Source of the DNA: Bufo bufo
Taxonomy: Eukaryota > Chordata > Amphibia > Anura > Bufonidae
Assembly (NCBI RefSeq): GCF_905171765.1
Contig: NC_053390.1
Span: 334,396,294-334,460,293, forward strand
Reading direction: 5' to 3'
DNA: 64,000 bases
A program made the position numbers and the translations under genes. Of the stretch, positions 22,200 through 33,405 are shown piece by piece. Within the stretch, counting starts at the first letter, position 1. Each line of letters begins with the position of its first letter. The notes under the pieces are model-generated. The model was given only the letters and a program-made list of their open reading frames with translations, had not been told where the DNA came from and did no database searches.

Positions 22200-22490
22200 C
22201 ATTTCTCTCTGTGATTTATTACTTTTAAGAATTCATCTAAACCCTTTTTAAAACTGTCCACTGTTCCTGCTGTGACCACACCCTGAGGAAATCTATTCCA
22301 CAGCTTTACAGTTCTTACAGTAAAGAAGCTTTGACGCTTCTGGAGACTGAACTTTTTCCTCTCCAATCGGAGGCAGTGCTACTTTGAGCGGATTTTACAC
22401 TGTGTTTTTTGTATGGCCCATTTATATATTTGCATAGGTTAATCATGTTCACCCTTTAGACGTCTCTTCTCAAGACTAAATAAATTCTAA
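22200..22490 (-). pseudogene. CR1/L2-type LINE ORF2 C-terminus
   Basis: Minus-strand reading gives a LINE C-terminal segment, LRLERKKFSLQKRQSFF and VKLWNRFPQGVVTAGTVDSF, ending LDEFLKS and a stop. Upstream is an out-of-frame remnant of LEKRRLKGDMI type. This tail follows the RT in CR1/L2 elements and has no catalytic residues. It is a fragment only. Confidence 0.65.
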
Positions 22491-22745
22491 AAATTGTTTA
22501 TTTTTATATGTAAAGTTGGGAAAGGGGGATTTGATTTTTTTAAAAAACATTTTTACTTTTGTTTTACTTTTATTTTCAGTTCTGCTTGAGGACTTGAGCT
22601 TGTGTTTATTGGATTACTTATACCTTATACTGCAGTACTTTAGCACTGTAATCTATGGTGATTGGCACGTCTTCCACAGGCATCTGATGCAGTTAAATTA
22701 TTGGGATTGGCGCTATCTCTGATTCTACCCATTGAGATCAGATGT
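22491..22745. other. No gene seen
   Basis: A/T-rich spacer without recognised features. Confidence 0.4.
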
Positions 22746-23056
22746 CAGCCCAGAGGCGTAGCTATAGGGGAAGCAGGGGTAGCTGCTGCTTTGGGGCCTG
22801 AACTCAGAAGGGGCCCACCTAGGAGGAGAACTACAAGATTTCATTGTCAGGGCCCCCTCAACAGTATTATACAATGACATTATATACGGTGGCACTGTAG
22901 GAAATGGAAGAAGCGGCTGCCGGGCCTCTTCTGAGAGAGTGATCTTGACTAGTCTAGGAGTGGGAGTTGCACAGGAGTCTGGAGTTGCGAAGAATTGCTG
23001 GGAGAGGGGGGCCCGTTTAAAAATATACTGTGGGGCCTGATCATTTCTAGTTACAG
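22746..23056. mobile_element. MITE-like repeat
   Basis: Starts with CAGAGGCGTAGCTATA and has GGGGCC-rich internal sequence (TTGGGGCCTGAACTC, GGGGGGCCCG). It ends with CTAGTTACAGCAC, a decayed inverse of the start. This is a widespread vertebrate short-repeat type. Termini are too degraded to assign a superfamily. Confidence 0.4.
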
Positions 23057-24845
23057 CACAGTGTCAGTCATATAACACAATTGGCACCAACCGCATATGG
23101 AGAGAGCTCAGTTTCTCAGTCAATACACCACTTTCAACATAATGATATACATGTACATGAAATGTCTGGAAAATTAGTAATCTTTTTCGAAGGTGCTTAT
23201 TACAATCAGTTTTTTCAGTCCTCATGTTTAACTATATATTTCTTATGTTACAAGAACCAACGTTGAAATATTTTTAAATGTAACAGAAAGCAAATTCTTA
23301 AAAGTTGGATCATCATTGTACCATTTTTAACAACTACATGGCATAGGAAGTTAGGTTGGGCCACAAAATAAATGTTTATATGGTGTTTTAGCTGTTTATG
23401 TGATGTTCTTAAAATGTAAATGGAGCATGCATTATTTAGATTAAAATGTTTTCTGACAAAATAATTGATTTGCATGACTAGAGGTGCTTCACAGAACCCT
23501 TCCAATTATTTTATGCTACTCAGTCTGTGCCATTACAAAAGAACAACAGATGGCACTTCAGCTGTAAACGTGAAATGATACACTGGTCTCTTGGTGTATA
23601 GTAAAATAAAGTAAATGTTGTATACAGACCTTAAAATTTCATCACATTCTACAAGTTTGGTTTCTATAAGAACTTTTCATTTTTTTTTTCTTTTACAAGC
23701 TAACAAGTTTGATGTGGCTTTGCGTCTCATTTCTTTCCAGGCTTGCAGCTGTTTTGGCAACAGAAGAAAAATCCCTATAACAAATCAAATAAAAAACGAT
23801 TCTGTGAAGAGGAACTGGAAACAGCAGGCCTCAAAGTGGACTGCACATGAGATTCCTTGTTCTGGCTTTCAACACAACTCAAATCAGAAACACATTATCA
23901 TAATCTGAAACAGCTCCCTGCTAACGCAAAACAGATGGCGAGCAACAAGCCTTGGTTCATTAATACATACATTCCAGTATTCAACTGTTCATAAAATAAG
24001 AACATACTATTTGAAGACACCACTTATATCCAAGCTCATATGATCTCATGATGTTAATGTGTCATTGTCAGTTTATTTTTGCTTTGTATTCCAAGTGACT
24101 GATGTTCAATTTGTTGTATTATGTTTTGTAGATGTTTAGGAAATACAACCATTCTTTGTCTTTAGGCTGTAAAGAAATTAAATGGGGTAAAAAGTCTGCC
24201 AGATACTTAATAATGTCCATGTACTTCAATTGAACAAATAGAGATTTATATAGAATATGAGCTGTGAAAGTTGATTTAACGCATTTTGCATTCTGACATA
24301 TATTCAGCAGAACCCAAGACAAATGCTGGTCTGTTTTTTATTTGAAATTTTTATGTCTTATTAGAATATTTTTAATTTACCCCAAGAAATCTATTATTTT
24401 AATGATGAAAACAATGTCAATATTCACTTTTAAGTTTAGACAATTACAAAGCATTTCTAATAAGACTACACAAAAACAAAATATTTTTTTTGTAGAATCA
24501 TGAGTATAATAAATTATCATTCATTTCTTCTTCATAAGTTATCTGTTAGGGGTATGGCCAAATGTGGTTTAGTGTGGATTTTCCATAACAAAAATCAGCA
24601 GAGGATCTGCCAATATTCCGCAGCAGTAAAACATTCAGCATTTGTGGAAACCCTTGCAAAAAAAAAGATACTGGCCTGCCCTACATTACGCAGTTTACTG
24701 CACAAGACCATAAGAGATATTGAATTTACCCCTTAATGCCATTAACCTATTTACTGCTCTAAACTGTCAATGATTCTTCACTGTCTCCAGACCACCAGAA
24801 ATATTGAAGTTTACGTGATATATTTGTTCTGGTTTTCTCCGCCCA
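23057..24845. other. Apparently unique sequence
   Basis: About 1.8 kb, A/T-rich. Only short frames are present, with no domain, repeat or RNA signature recognised. This is the longest stretch without an identifiable mobile element. Confidence 0.4.
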
Positions 24846-26042
24846 GGCACATAGATGTAGTTGGTGTGGCTAAGACATGGTTTGACTCTTCGCATGACTG
24901 GGCTATAAATATAGAGGGTTTTACACTATTTAGGAAAGACAGGGTCAATAGAAAAGGCAGTTTTCGTGCCTGTATAAGAGGAGTGATATGAAGACAAGTG
25001 TGAAAGAGGCAATTGTGGGTGCGGATAGTGAAGATGTTGAAACCTTATGGGTGGAATTTCAAAGGGATATAAAAAATAATATTTGGTGTAATCTATAGAC
25101 CCCCTAACATCACAGTGGAGATAGAAACACAACTGTAAAACCAAATAGAGCGACCTGCACAGGCTGGCACAGTGGTCATAATGGGAGACTTTAACTTCCC
25201 AGACATTGACTGGGGTCATGATTCTGCCTCAACGGTAAAGGGGAGAAGATTCCTCAACTTGGTGCAGGACCACTTTATGGGCCAGTTTGTAGAAGCTCCC
25301 ACTAGGGGCAATGCTCTGTTGGATCTGGTAATTTCTAATGATTCAGAGCTTCTTGGAAATGTTACTGTTCAAGAAACACTAGGTAATAGTGACCAAAATA
25401 TAATTATATTCCCCCTAAACTATAAGAAGCCAACTCTGTTAGGCAGAGCAAAGACACTGAATTTTAAAAAGGCTAATTTCACTGGGTTGAGGGCAGCATT
25501 TCAGGGCATAGACTGGGAGCAGATACTGTCACATAATAATACTGAGAATAAATGGGAGATCTTTAAAACCACATTGAGTAATTGCACAAAAAAATGTATC
25601 CCTTTAGGTAACAAGTATAAACAGCTAAAATTAACCCCCCCCCCCCCCCATGGCTTACAGCAACTGTAAAAACAGGAATAAAAGACAAAAAAAGGGCATT
25701 AAAAAATACAAATCTGAGGGGTCAGCTATAACGTTTGAAGTTTACAAAGGGCTTAATAAAATCTGTAAAAAGGAGATAAAATTAGCAAAAATACAAAATG
25801 AACAGCAGGTGGCAAACAAATCCCCCAAAACTCTTTAAATATATAAATGTTAAAAAACCAAGGTCTGAGCAGGTCGGGCCCCTAAATAATGGTAAAGGGG
25901 GGTTAGTCACTGAATATAAGGAAAAGGCGGAGTTACTAAATGTGTTTTTAGCTCTTTTTATACAAAAGAAGAGAAAGAAGCTGATATCTGTGGTGCTGGG
26001 GCTGTTAGTACATCCAGTAATATACTCAAATACACACAGTCA
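24846..26042 (+). pseudogene. CR1/L2-type LINE, endonuclease part (copy A)
   Basis: The frame begins DVVGVAKTWFDSSHDWAINI, an endonuclease segment truncated at its 5' side. It continues with VIMGDFNFPDIDW (from about 25168), the Asp-His nuclease core. ALLDLVISNDSELL and LGNSDQNIIIF follow; the latter stands where SDH is usual, so the catalytic His is Gln. A C15 run at 25635-25650 and several stops follow. The copy ends before the RT domain, where a related but different copy takes over. Confidence 0.75.
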
Positions 26043-26046
26043 GTGT

Positions 26047-28259
26047 GGTTTACTATAAGTACAGTGACTGAGTCACACCACACAAAAACAAAAGTTTTAG
26101 ATTTAAGAAAAGCTGACTTTTCTAAAATTGGATTAGTGATATACGAGTCCCTATCAGATTGGAACAGTTTCAATGGAATCCAGGAGAAATGGGACTACTT
26201 AAAAGTGGTACTATTGAAGGCAACAGAAAATTGCATTAGGCTTGTCAGTAAAAGCAAAAAAAAGGAAGAGACTACTGTGGTACTCAGCAGAAGTGGCCAA
26301 AATCATAAAAAAAAAAGATAGCATTTAGTAATTATAAAAAAAAAAAACGAGGATGACAGGCAAATTTATAAGATTAGGCAGAGAGAGGCCAAACAAGTTA
26401 TAAGAGCTTCTAAAGCACAGGCAGAAGAGAAATTAGCTCAGTCAGAGAAAAAAGGCGATAAGACATTCTTCAGATACATAAATGAAAAAAGGAAACTAAA
26501 ACAAGGAATTACCAAATTAAAAACAAAAGAAGCAAGGTATATGGAAGAAGATAAAGAACTAGCTGACTGCCTCAATAAATACTTCTGTTTAGTTTTTACA
26601 AAGGAAAATTAAGGAAAAGGACCTCAGTTAGGAAAGAAGACTAATGAATCTTTTGATGCATGTGTCTTTACAGAGGAAGAGTTTCTAAGTCAGCTGTCTA
26701 AAATTAATACAAATAAGTCACAGGGGCCTGATGGGATACACCCAAAGCTATTAAAAGAGCTCAGCGGCAAACTAGCAAAACCATTAACAGATTTATTTAA
26801 CCAATCACTGGCAACAGGAGTCATCCCAGAAGATTGGAAATTGACAAATGTTGTGCCCATTCACAAGAAAGGTTGTAGGGAGGAATCGGGCAACTATAGG
26901 CCAGTAAGCCTGACATCAATAGTGGGGGAATTATTGGAAACGATACTTAAGGAGAGGATTGTGGAACATCTAAAATCCCATGGATTGAAAGATGAAAAGC
27001 ATCATGGGTTTACTTCAGGGAGATCATGTCAAACTAATCTTAATGATTTTTTTGATTGGGTGACTAAAATAATAGATGGCGGAGGTGCAGTAGACATCGC
27101 TTATCTGGACCTTAGTAAGGCTTTTGATACTGTCCCACATAGAAGGCTTATCAATAAGTTGCAGTCTTTGTGCGTGGACTCCCATATTGTTGAATGGATT
27201 AGGCAGTGGCTGAGGGACAGACAACAGAGGGTTGTAGTCAATGGAGTATATTCAGACCATGGTCTTGTTACCAGTGGGGTACCTCATGGATCTGTTCTGG
27301 GACCCATATTGTTTAATATCTTTATCAGCAAAATTGCAGAAGGCCTCAATGGTAAGGTGTGTTTTTTTGCTGTTGACACAAAGATTTGTAACAGGGTTGA
27401 TGTTCCTGGAGGGATACACCAAATGGAAAAAGAATTTAGGAAAACTAGAGGAATGGTAAAAAATCTGGCAACTAAAATGTAATGTTGATAAGTGCAACAT
27501 GGGGCGTAAAAACCCAAGAGCAGAATATAAAATCAGTGATACAGTCCTAACCTCAGTATCTGAGGAAAGGGATTTAGGGGTCATTATTTCAGAAGACTTA
27601 AAGGTAGGCAGACAATGTCATAGAGCAGCAGGAAATGCTAGCAGAATGCTTGGGTGTATAGGGAGAGGCATTACCAGTAGAAAAAGGGATGTGCTTATGC
27701 CGCTCTACAGAGCACTAGTGAGACCTCATTTGGAGTATTGTGCGCAGTACTGGAGACCATATCTCCAGAAGGATATTGATACTTTGGAGAGAGTTCAGAG
27801 AAGATCTACTAAACTAGTACATGGATTGCAGGATAAAACTTACCAGGAAAGATTAAAGGACCTTAACATGTATAGCTTGGAAGAAAGACGAGACACAGGG
27901 GATATGATAGAAACTTTTAAATAAATAAAGGGAATCAACAAGGTAAAAGAGGAGAGAATATTTAAAAGAAGAAAAACTGCTACAAGAGGACATAGTTTTA
28001 AATTAGAGGGGCAAAGGTTTAAAAGTAATATCAGGAAGTATTACTTTACTGAGAGAGTAGTGGATGCATGGAATAGCCTTCCTGCAGAAGTGGTAGCTGC
28101 AAATACAGTGAAGGAGTTTAAGCATGCATGGGATAGACATAAGGCCATCCTTCATATAAGATAGAGCCAAGGGCTATTCATAGTATTCAGTATATTGGGC
28201 AGACTAGATGGGCCAAATGGTTCTTATCTGCCGACACATTCTATGTTTCTATGTTTCTA
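26047..28259 (+). pseudogene. CR1/L2-type LINE, RT and 3' end (copy B)
   Basis: Begins in the linker before RT (KVLDLRKADFSKIG). RT runs from SQGPDGIHPKLL (about 26720) through NVVPIHKKGCREESGNYRPV (26850), YLDLSKAFDTVPHRRL (about 27102), SGVPHGSVLGPILF and FAVDTKI at about 27366, where the catalytic FADD should be. The first Asp is Val, so RT is dead. The C-terminus (RDLGVIISEDLK, RPHLEYCAQYW) is followed by a stop at 27922-27924 and a further readable tail. The 3' end consists of TTTCTATG octamer repeats (28239-28259), typical of CR1/L2. Confidence 0.85.
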
Positions 28260-28700
28260 ATCGGCTAACTGTAGATATAGTTCATATCTACAACTTTCAT
28301 ATTCTGTTAGCAAAAAAAGACTTTTTGGGCAATCTACAACATCTGTATTAGACAGTGTGCAATTTAAGCTAGAAATACACCCATCATTTTCTGGGGTTTG
28401 AAAAACACACCTTTTTTTAAAAAAAAAACTGTATTTTCCAGATCTGCAAGTGTTAAATTTAAGTTTAAAATATACAGCTTTCATATTCTGCTAGCAAAAA
28501 AATACTTTTTTTGGCAATCTACAACATCTGTATTAGTCAGTGTGCAATTTAAGGTAGAAATACACCCATCATATTCTGGGGTTTGAAAAACACACTCTTT
28601 TGACAAAAAACACTATTTTCAGGCCTTGCAGCATCAGCACGTGTGAAATCACAGGCTTATATACTGCTGTCAAATTCAGTTTTTAAACAAACACTCATTT
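28258..28700. repeat. hAT-2 subterminal repeats, about 190-bp unit
   Basis: Two copies of GGCAATCTACAACATCTGTA with CAGTGTGCAATTTAAG and AAATACACCCATCAT (28327 and 28515), then a degenerate third. Confidence 0.8.
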
Positions 28701-28849
28701 GGGCACAAAAAATTTAGTTGGCAGCCTTTGATGCAGATGTCATTGTGAGATACACCCTTAATACATTTGGGTAACATTCAGAGATTTTAAATACCGCCAT
28801 TTGGTGCACCAATATTGAATTCAGGCCTACACTGGTTCAGGCCCTGTGA

Positions 28850-31660
28850 GATACCCCCTCTACATACAGGGGTTTGAATTAGGCATTTGAAATACAGCCA
28901 TTTGAAATACAGCCATTTTGTGCAAAGATATATTTACTGCAGGCCTACACTGGTTCAGGGCGTGTGTGATCCCCCTATACATACAGATGTTTGAATCAGG
29001 CATTTGAAATACAGCCATTTGAAATACAGCCATTTTGAGCAAAGATATATTTACTGCAGGCCTACACTGATTCAGGGCTTGTGTGATCCCCCCCTATACA
29101 TACAGGGGTTTGAATTAGGCATTTGAAATACAGCCATTTGAAATACAGCCATTTTGTGCAAAGATATATTTACTGCAGGCCTACACTGATTCAGGGCGTG
29201 TGTGATCCCCCTGTACATACAGGGGTTTGAATTTGGCATTTGAAATACAGCCTTTTTGTGCAAAGATATATTTATTGCAGGCCTACAGAGGTTCAGGCCC
29301 TCTGAGATACTACCTCTACATACAGGAGTTTGATTCAGGGATTTGAAATACAGCCATTTGAAATACAGCCATTTTGTGCAAATAAATCTTTACTTCAGGC
29401 CTGCACTGATTCAGGGCGTGTGTGATCCCCCCTATACATACAGGGGTTTGATTCAGCCATTTGAAATACAGCCATTTTGTGCAAAGAAATCCCTACTTTA
29501 GGCCTACACTGATTCAGGGCGTGTTTGATCCCCCCTATACATACTGGGGTTTGATTCAGCCATTTAAAATACAGCCATTTGAAATACAGCCATTTTGTGC
29601 AAATAAATTTATACTTTAGGCCTACATTGATTCAGGGCATGTGTGATGCCCCCTATACATTCAGGGGTTTCAATTAGGCATTTGAAATACAGCCATTTGA
29701 AATACAGCCATTTTGTGCAAAGAAATCTTTACTTCAGGTCAACACTGATTCAGGGCGTGTGTGATCCCCCCTATACATACAGGGGTTTGATTCAGCCATT
29801 TGAAATACAGCCATTTTGTGCAAAGAAATCTCTACTTTAGGCCTACACTGATTCAGGGCGTGTTTGATCCCCCCTATACATATAGATGTTTGAATCAGGC
29901 ATTTGAAATACAGGCATCTGAAATACAGCCTTTTTGTGCAAAGATATATTTACTTCAGGCCTACACTGATTCAGGGCGTGTGTAATCCCCCCTATACATA
30001 CTGGGGTTTGATTCAGCCATTTAAAATACAGCCATTTGAAATACAGACATTTTGTGCAAATAAATTTATACTTCAGGCCTACATTGATTCAGGGCATGTG
30101 TGATGCCCCCTATACATTCAGGGGTTTCAATTAGGCATTTGAAATACAGCCATTTGAAATACAGCCATTTTGTGCAAAGATATATTTACTGCAGGCCTAC
30201 ACTGATTCAGGGCATGTGTTATCCCCCCCTATACATACAGGGGTTTGAATTAGGCATTTGAAATACAGCCATTTTGTGCAAAGATATATTTACTGCAGGC
30301 CTACACTGATTCAGGGCGTGTGTGATCCCCCTGTACATACAGGGGTTTGAATTTGGCATTTGAAATACAGCCATTTGAAATACAGCCTTTTTGTGCAAAG
30401 ATATATTTATTGCAGGCCTACAGAGGTTCAGGCCCTCTGAGATACTACCTCTACATACAGGAGTTTGATTCAGGGATTTGAAATACAGCCATTTGAAATA
30501 CAGCCATTTTGTGCAAATAAATCTTTACTTCAGGCCTGCACTGATTCAGGGCGTGTGTGATCCCCCCTATACATACAGGGGTTTGATTCAGCCATTTGAA
30601 ATACAGCCATTTTGTGCAAAGAAATCTCTACTTTAGGCCTACACTGATTCAGGGCGTGTTTGATCCCCCCTATACATATAGATGTTTGAATCAGGCATTT
30701 GAAATACAGGCATCTGAAATACAGCCTTTTTGTGCAAAGATATATTTACTTCAGGCCTACACTGATTCAGGGCGTGTGTAATCCCCCCTATACATACTGG
30801 GGTTTGATTCAGCCATTTAAAATACAGCCATTTGAAATACAGCCATTTTGTGCAAATAAATTTATACTTCAGGCCTACATTGATTCAGGGCATGTGTGAT
30901 GCCCCCTATACATTCAGGGGTTTCAATTAGGCATTTGAAATACAGCCATTTGAAATACAGCCATTTTGTGCAAAGAAATCTTTACTTCAGGTCAACACTG
31001 ATTCAGGGCGTGTGTGATCCCCCCTATACATACAGGGGTTTGATTCAGCCATTTGAAATACAGCCATTTTGTGCAAAGAAATCTCTACTTTAGGCCTACA
31101 CTGATTCAGGGCGTGTTTGATCCCCCCTATACATATAGATGTTTGAATCAGGCATTTGAAATACAGCCATCTGAAATACAGCCTTTTTGTGCAAAGATAT
31201 ATTTACTTCAGGCCTACACTGATTCAGGGCGTGTGTAATCCCCCCTATACATACTGGGGTTTGATTCAGCCATTTAAAATACAGCCATTTGAAATACAGC
31301 CATTTTGTGCAAATAAATTTATACTTCAGGCCTACATTGATTCAGGGCATGTGTGATGCCCCCTATACATTCAGGGGTTTCATTTAGGCATTTGAAATAC
31401 AGCCATTTGAAATACAGCCATTTTGTGCAAAGAAATCTTTACTTCAGGTCAACACTGATTCAGGGCGTGTGTGATCCCCCCTATACATACAGGGGTTTGA
31501 ATTAGGCATTTGAAATACAGCCATTTGAAATACAGACATTTTGTGCAAAGATATATTTACTGCAGGCCTACAGAGGTTTAGGCCCTCTGAGATACTACCT
31601 CTACATATATGGGTTTAAATTAGGCATTTGAAATACAGCCATTTTGGGAAAAAAAATATT
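28850..31660. repeat. Expanded subterminal satellite, about 114-bp unit, 457-bp higher-order unit
   Basis: Tandem copies of a unit containing ACTGATTCAGGGCGTGTG, TATACATACAGGGGTTTGA and one or two ATTTGAAATACAGCC boxes. A four-unit block repeats at 457-bp spacing (landmark GATGCCCCCTATACATTCAG at about 29646, 30099, 30899 and 31356). The block spacing 30099-30899 adds a three-unit block. Confidence 0.9.
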
Positions 31661-31736
31661 TTATTGATGCCTAGTCTGGTTCAGGCCGTGTGAGATACAC
31701 CCTTTACTAGGGCAAGATCCTAAAGTTAAAAAATAT

Positions 31737-32248
31737 GAGGAGAGCGTCAAATAAGGGACGTGGTCAAGGGTCGTGGTGCTGATGGTGGAGCTCCTGTTGC
31801 AGGGAGAGGACGTGGTCGATCTGTGCCAGCTACACGCACAAGTGAAATCCCTTCCTCAGGTGCGAGTAGGCGACAAAACCTGCAGCGGTATTTGGTCGAG
31901 CCTAATGCTGCTCTACGAATGGTGAGGCCTGAACAAGTACAGGCGATAGTAGATTGGGTTGCTGACAGTGTATCCAGTTCCTTCACATTGTCTCCCACCC
32001 AGTCTCCTGCTGAAAGACCACAGTTGGCACCTGCAGCCGATGTCCATCAGTCTTTCACCTCACCCCCTTGCAAATCAGCCAAGCAGTCTGAGCCCCAAGT
32101 CATGCAGCAGTCTCTTCTGCTTTTTGATGACTCTGTTAGCAGGGTTTCCCAGGGCCATCCACCTAGCCCTGCACCAGAAGTGGAAGAAATTGAGTGCACC
32201 GATGCCCAACCACTTATTTTTCAAGATGAATCTAATATACCCTTTTAG
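31737..32248 (+). pseudogene. hAT-2 transposase N-terminal region, extra copy
   Basis: Starts with ATGAGGAGAGCGTCAAATAA and carries the same basic, Gly/Arg-rich N-terminus and Ser/Pro-rich stretch (RRQNLQRYLVEPNAALRMV) as 33406-33900. It diverges after DAQPLIFQDE into non-coding sequence. It lacks the BED finger and catalytic domain, so it cannot be a transposase. It marks an internally deleted hAT copy. Confidence 0.75.
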
Positions 32249-32265
32249 GGATAGATTTAAATAAG

Positions 32266-32578
32266 CACACTATTGATGGTTAAATGGACTTGGTGGCAGC
32301 TTGCCATTGATGTAGGATATAGCCAAATAATAACCACACTATTGATGGTTAAATGGACTTGGTGGTAGCTTGCCCCTGATGTAGGATATAGCCAAAAAAT
32401 AATCACACTATTGATGGTTAAATGGACTTGGTGGAAGCTTGCCCTTGATGTAGGATATAGCCAAAAAATAACCACACTATTGATGGTTAAATGGACTTGG
32501 TGACAGCTTGCCCCTGATGTAAGATATAGCAAAAAATAACCACACTATTGATGGTTAAATGGACTTGGTGGCAGCTTG
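32266..32578. repeat. 69-bp tandem repeat, 4.6 copies
   Basis: Unit CACACTATTGATGGTTAAAT plus GGACTTGGTGGCAGCTTGCC and GATGTAGGATATAGCC. Repeat starts are 32266, 32335, 32404, 32473 and 32541. Confidence 0.95.
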
Positions 32579-33087
32579 TGCTGGCGCACCACAAGCCACG
32601 AAATGGCCGCCGATCACCCCAGAAAAAAGTGACTGAAAAACGCTCTGGGCAGCCTAAAAAGAGTGAGCAATTGAATAGCAGCAGTTCAATGATCCACAGC
32701 TGTAGATCGATCACTGAATGAAGTCTTTTGGAGGAGTTAATCACTGCCTAATCTCGCCCTAACGTCGCAGCTGCAACCTCTCCCTACACTTGTAACAGCA
32801 GAGTGACGTGCAGCGCTACGTGACCCAAGCTTATATAGAGGCTGGGTCACATGCTGCACTGGCCAATCACAGCCATGCCAATAGTAGGCATGGCTGTGAT
32901 GGCCTCTTGGGGCAAGTAGTATGACGCTTGTTGATTGGCTGCTTTACAGCCTTTCAAAAAGCGCCAAGAAAGCGCCGAACACCGAACCCAGACTTTTACG
33001 AAAAATGTTCGGGTTCGGGTCCGTGTCACGGACACCCCAAAATTCGGTACGAACCCGAACTATACAGTTCGGGTTCGCTCATCCCTA
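32579..33087. mobile_element. hAT right-end region of the deletion derivative
   Basis: Contains ATCACAGCCATGCC and an inverted GGCATGGCTGTGAT (32867-32901), then CGAACCCGAAC-type subterminal inverted repeats (33000-33078). It ends ...CGCTCATCCCTA. Confidence 0.65.
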
Positions 33088-33088
33088 T

Positions 33089-33400
33089 TTGCCAGCCTTT
33101 GCTGCATATGTCATTGTGAGATACACCCTTAATACATTTGGGTTAGATTCAGAGATTTGAAATACAGCCATTTTGGGTGAACAAATCTTTAATTCAGGCC
33201 TACTGTGGGTCAGGCCGTGTGAGATACACCCTTTACATACAGGGGTTTGATTAAGGTATTTGAAATACAGCCATTTTGGGCAAACAAATCTTTAATTGAA
33301 GCCTAGTCTGGTTAAGGCTGTGTGAGATACACCCTTTACATATTGTCGTTTTATTCTACTATTAATTAAACACCCATTTAGGGCAAGATCCTAAATTCGA
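33089..33400. repeat. Subterminal repeats preceding the main hAT-2 transposase
   Basis: Homologous to 28720-28830 (CAGCCTTTGCTGCATATGTC, TGAGATACACCC, ATTTGAAATACAGCC), in about three units. Confidence 0.75.
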
Positions 33401-33405
33401 GAAAT

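Noticed and set aside
23057..24845. A possible host exon among the short frames
   Set aside because: No frame over 100 codons, no recognisable domain, and no convincing splice-site and coding-bias combination by eye.
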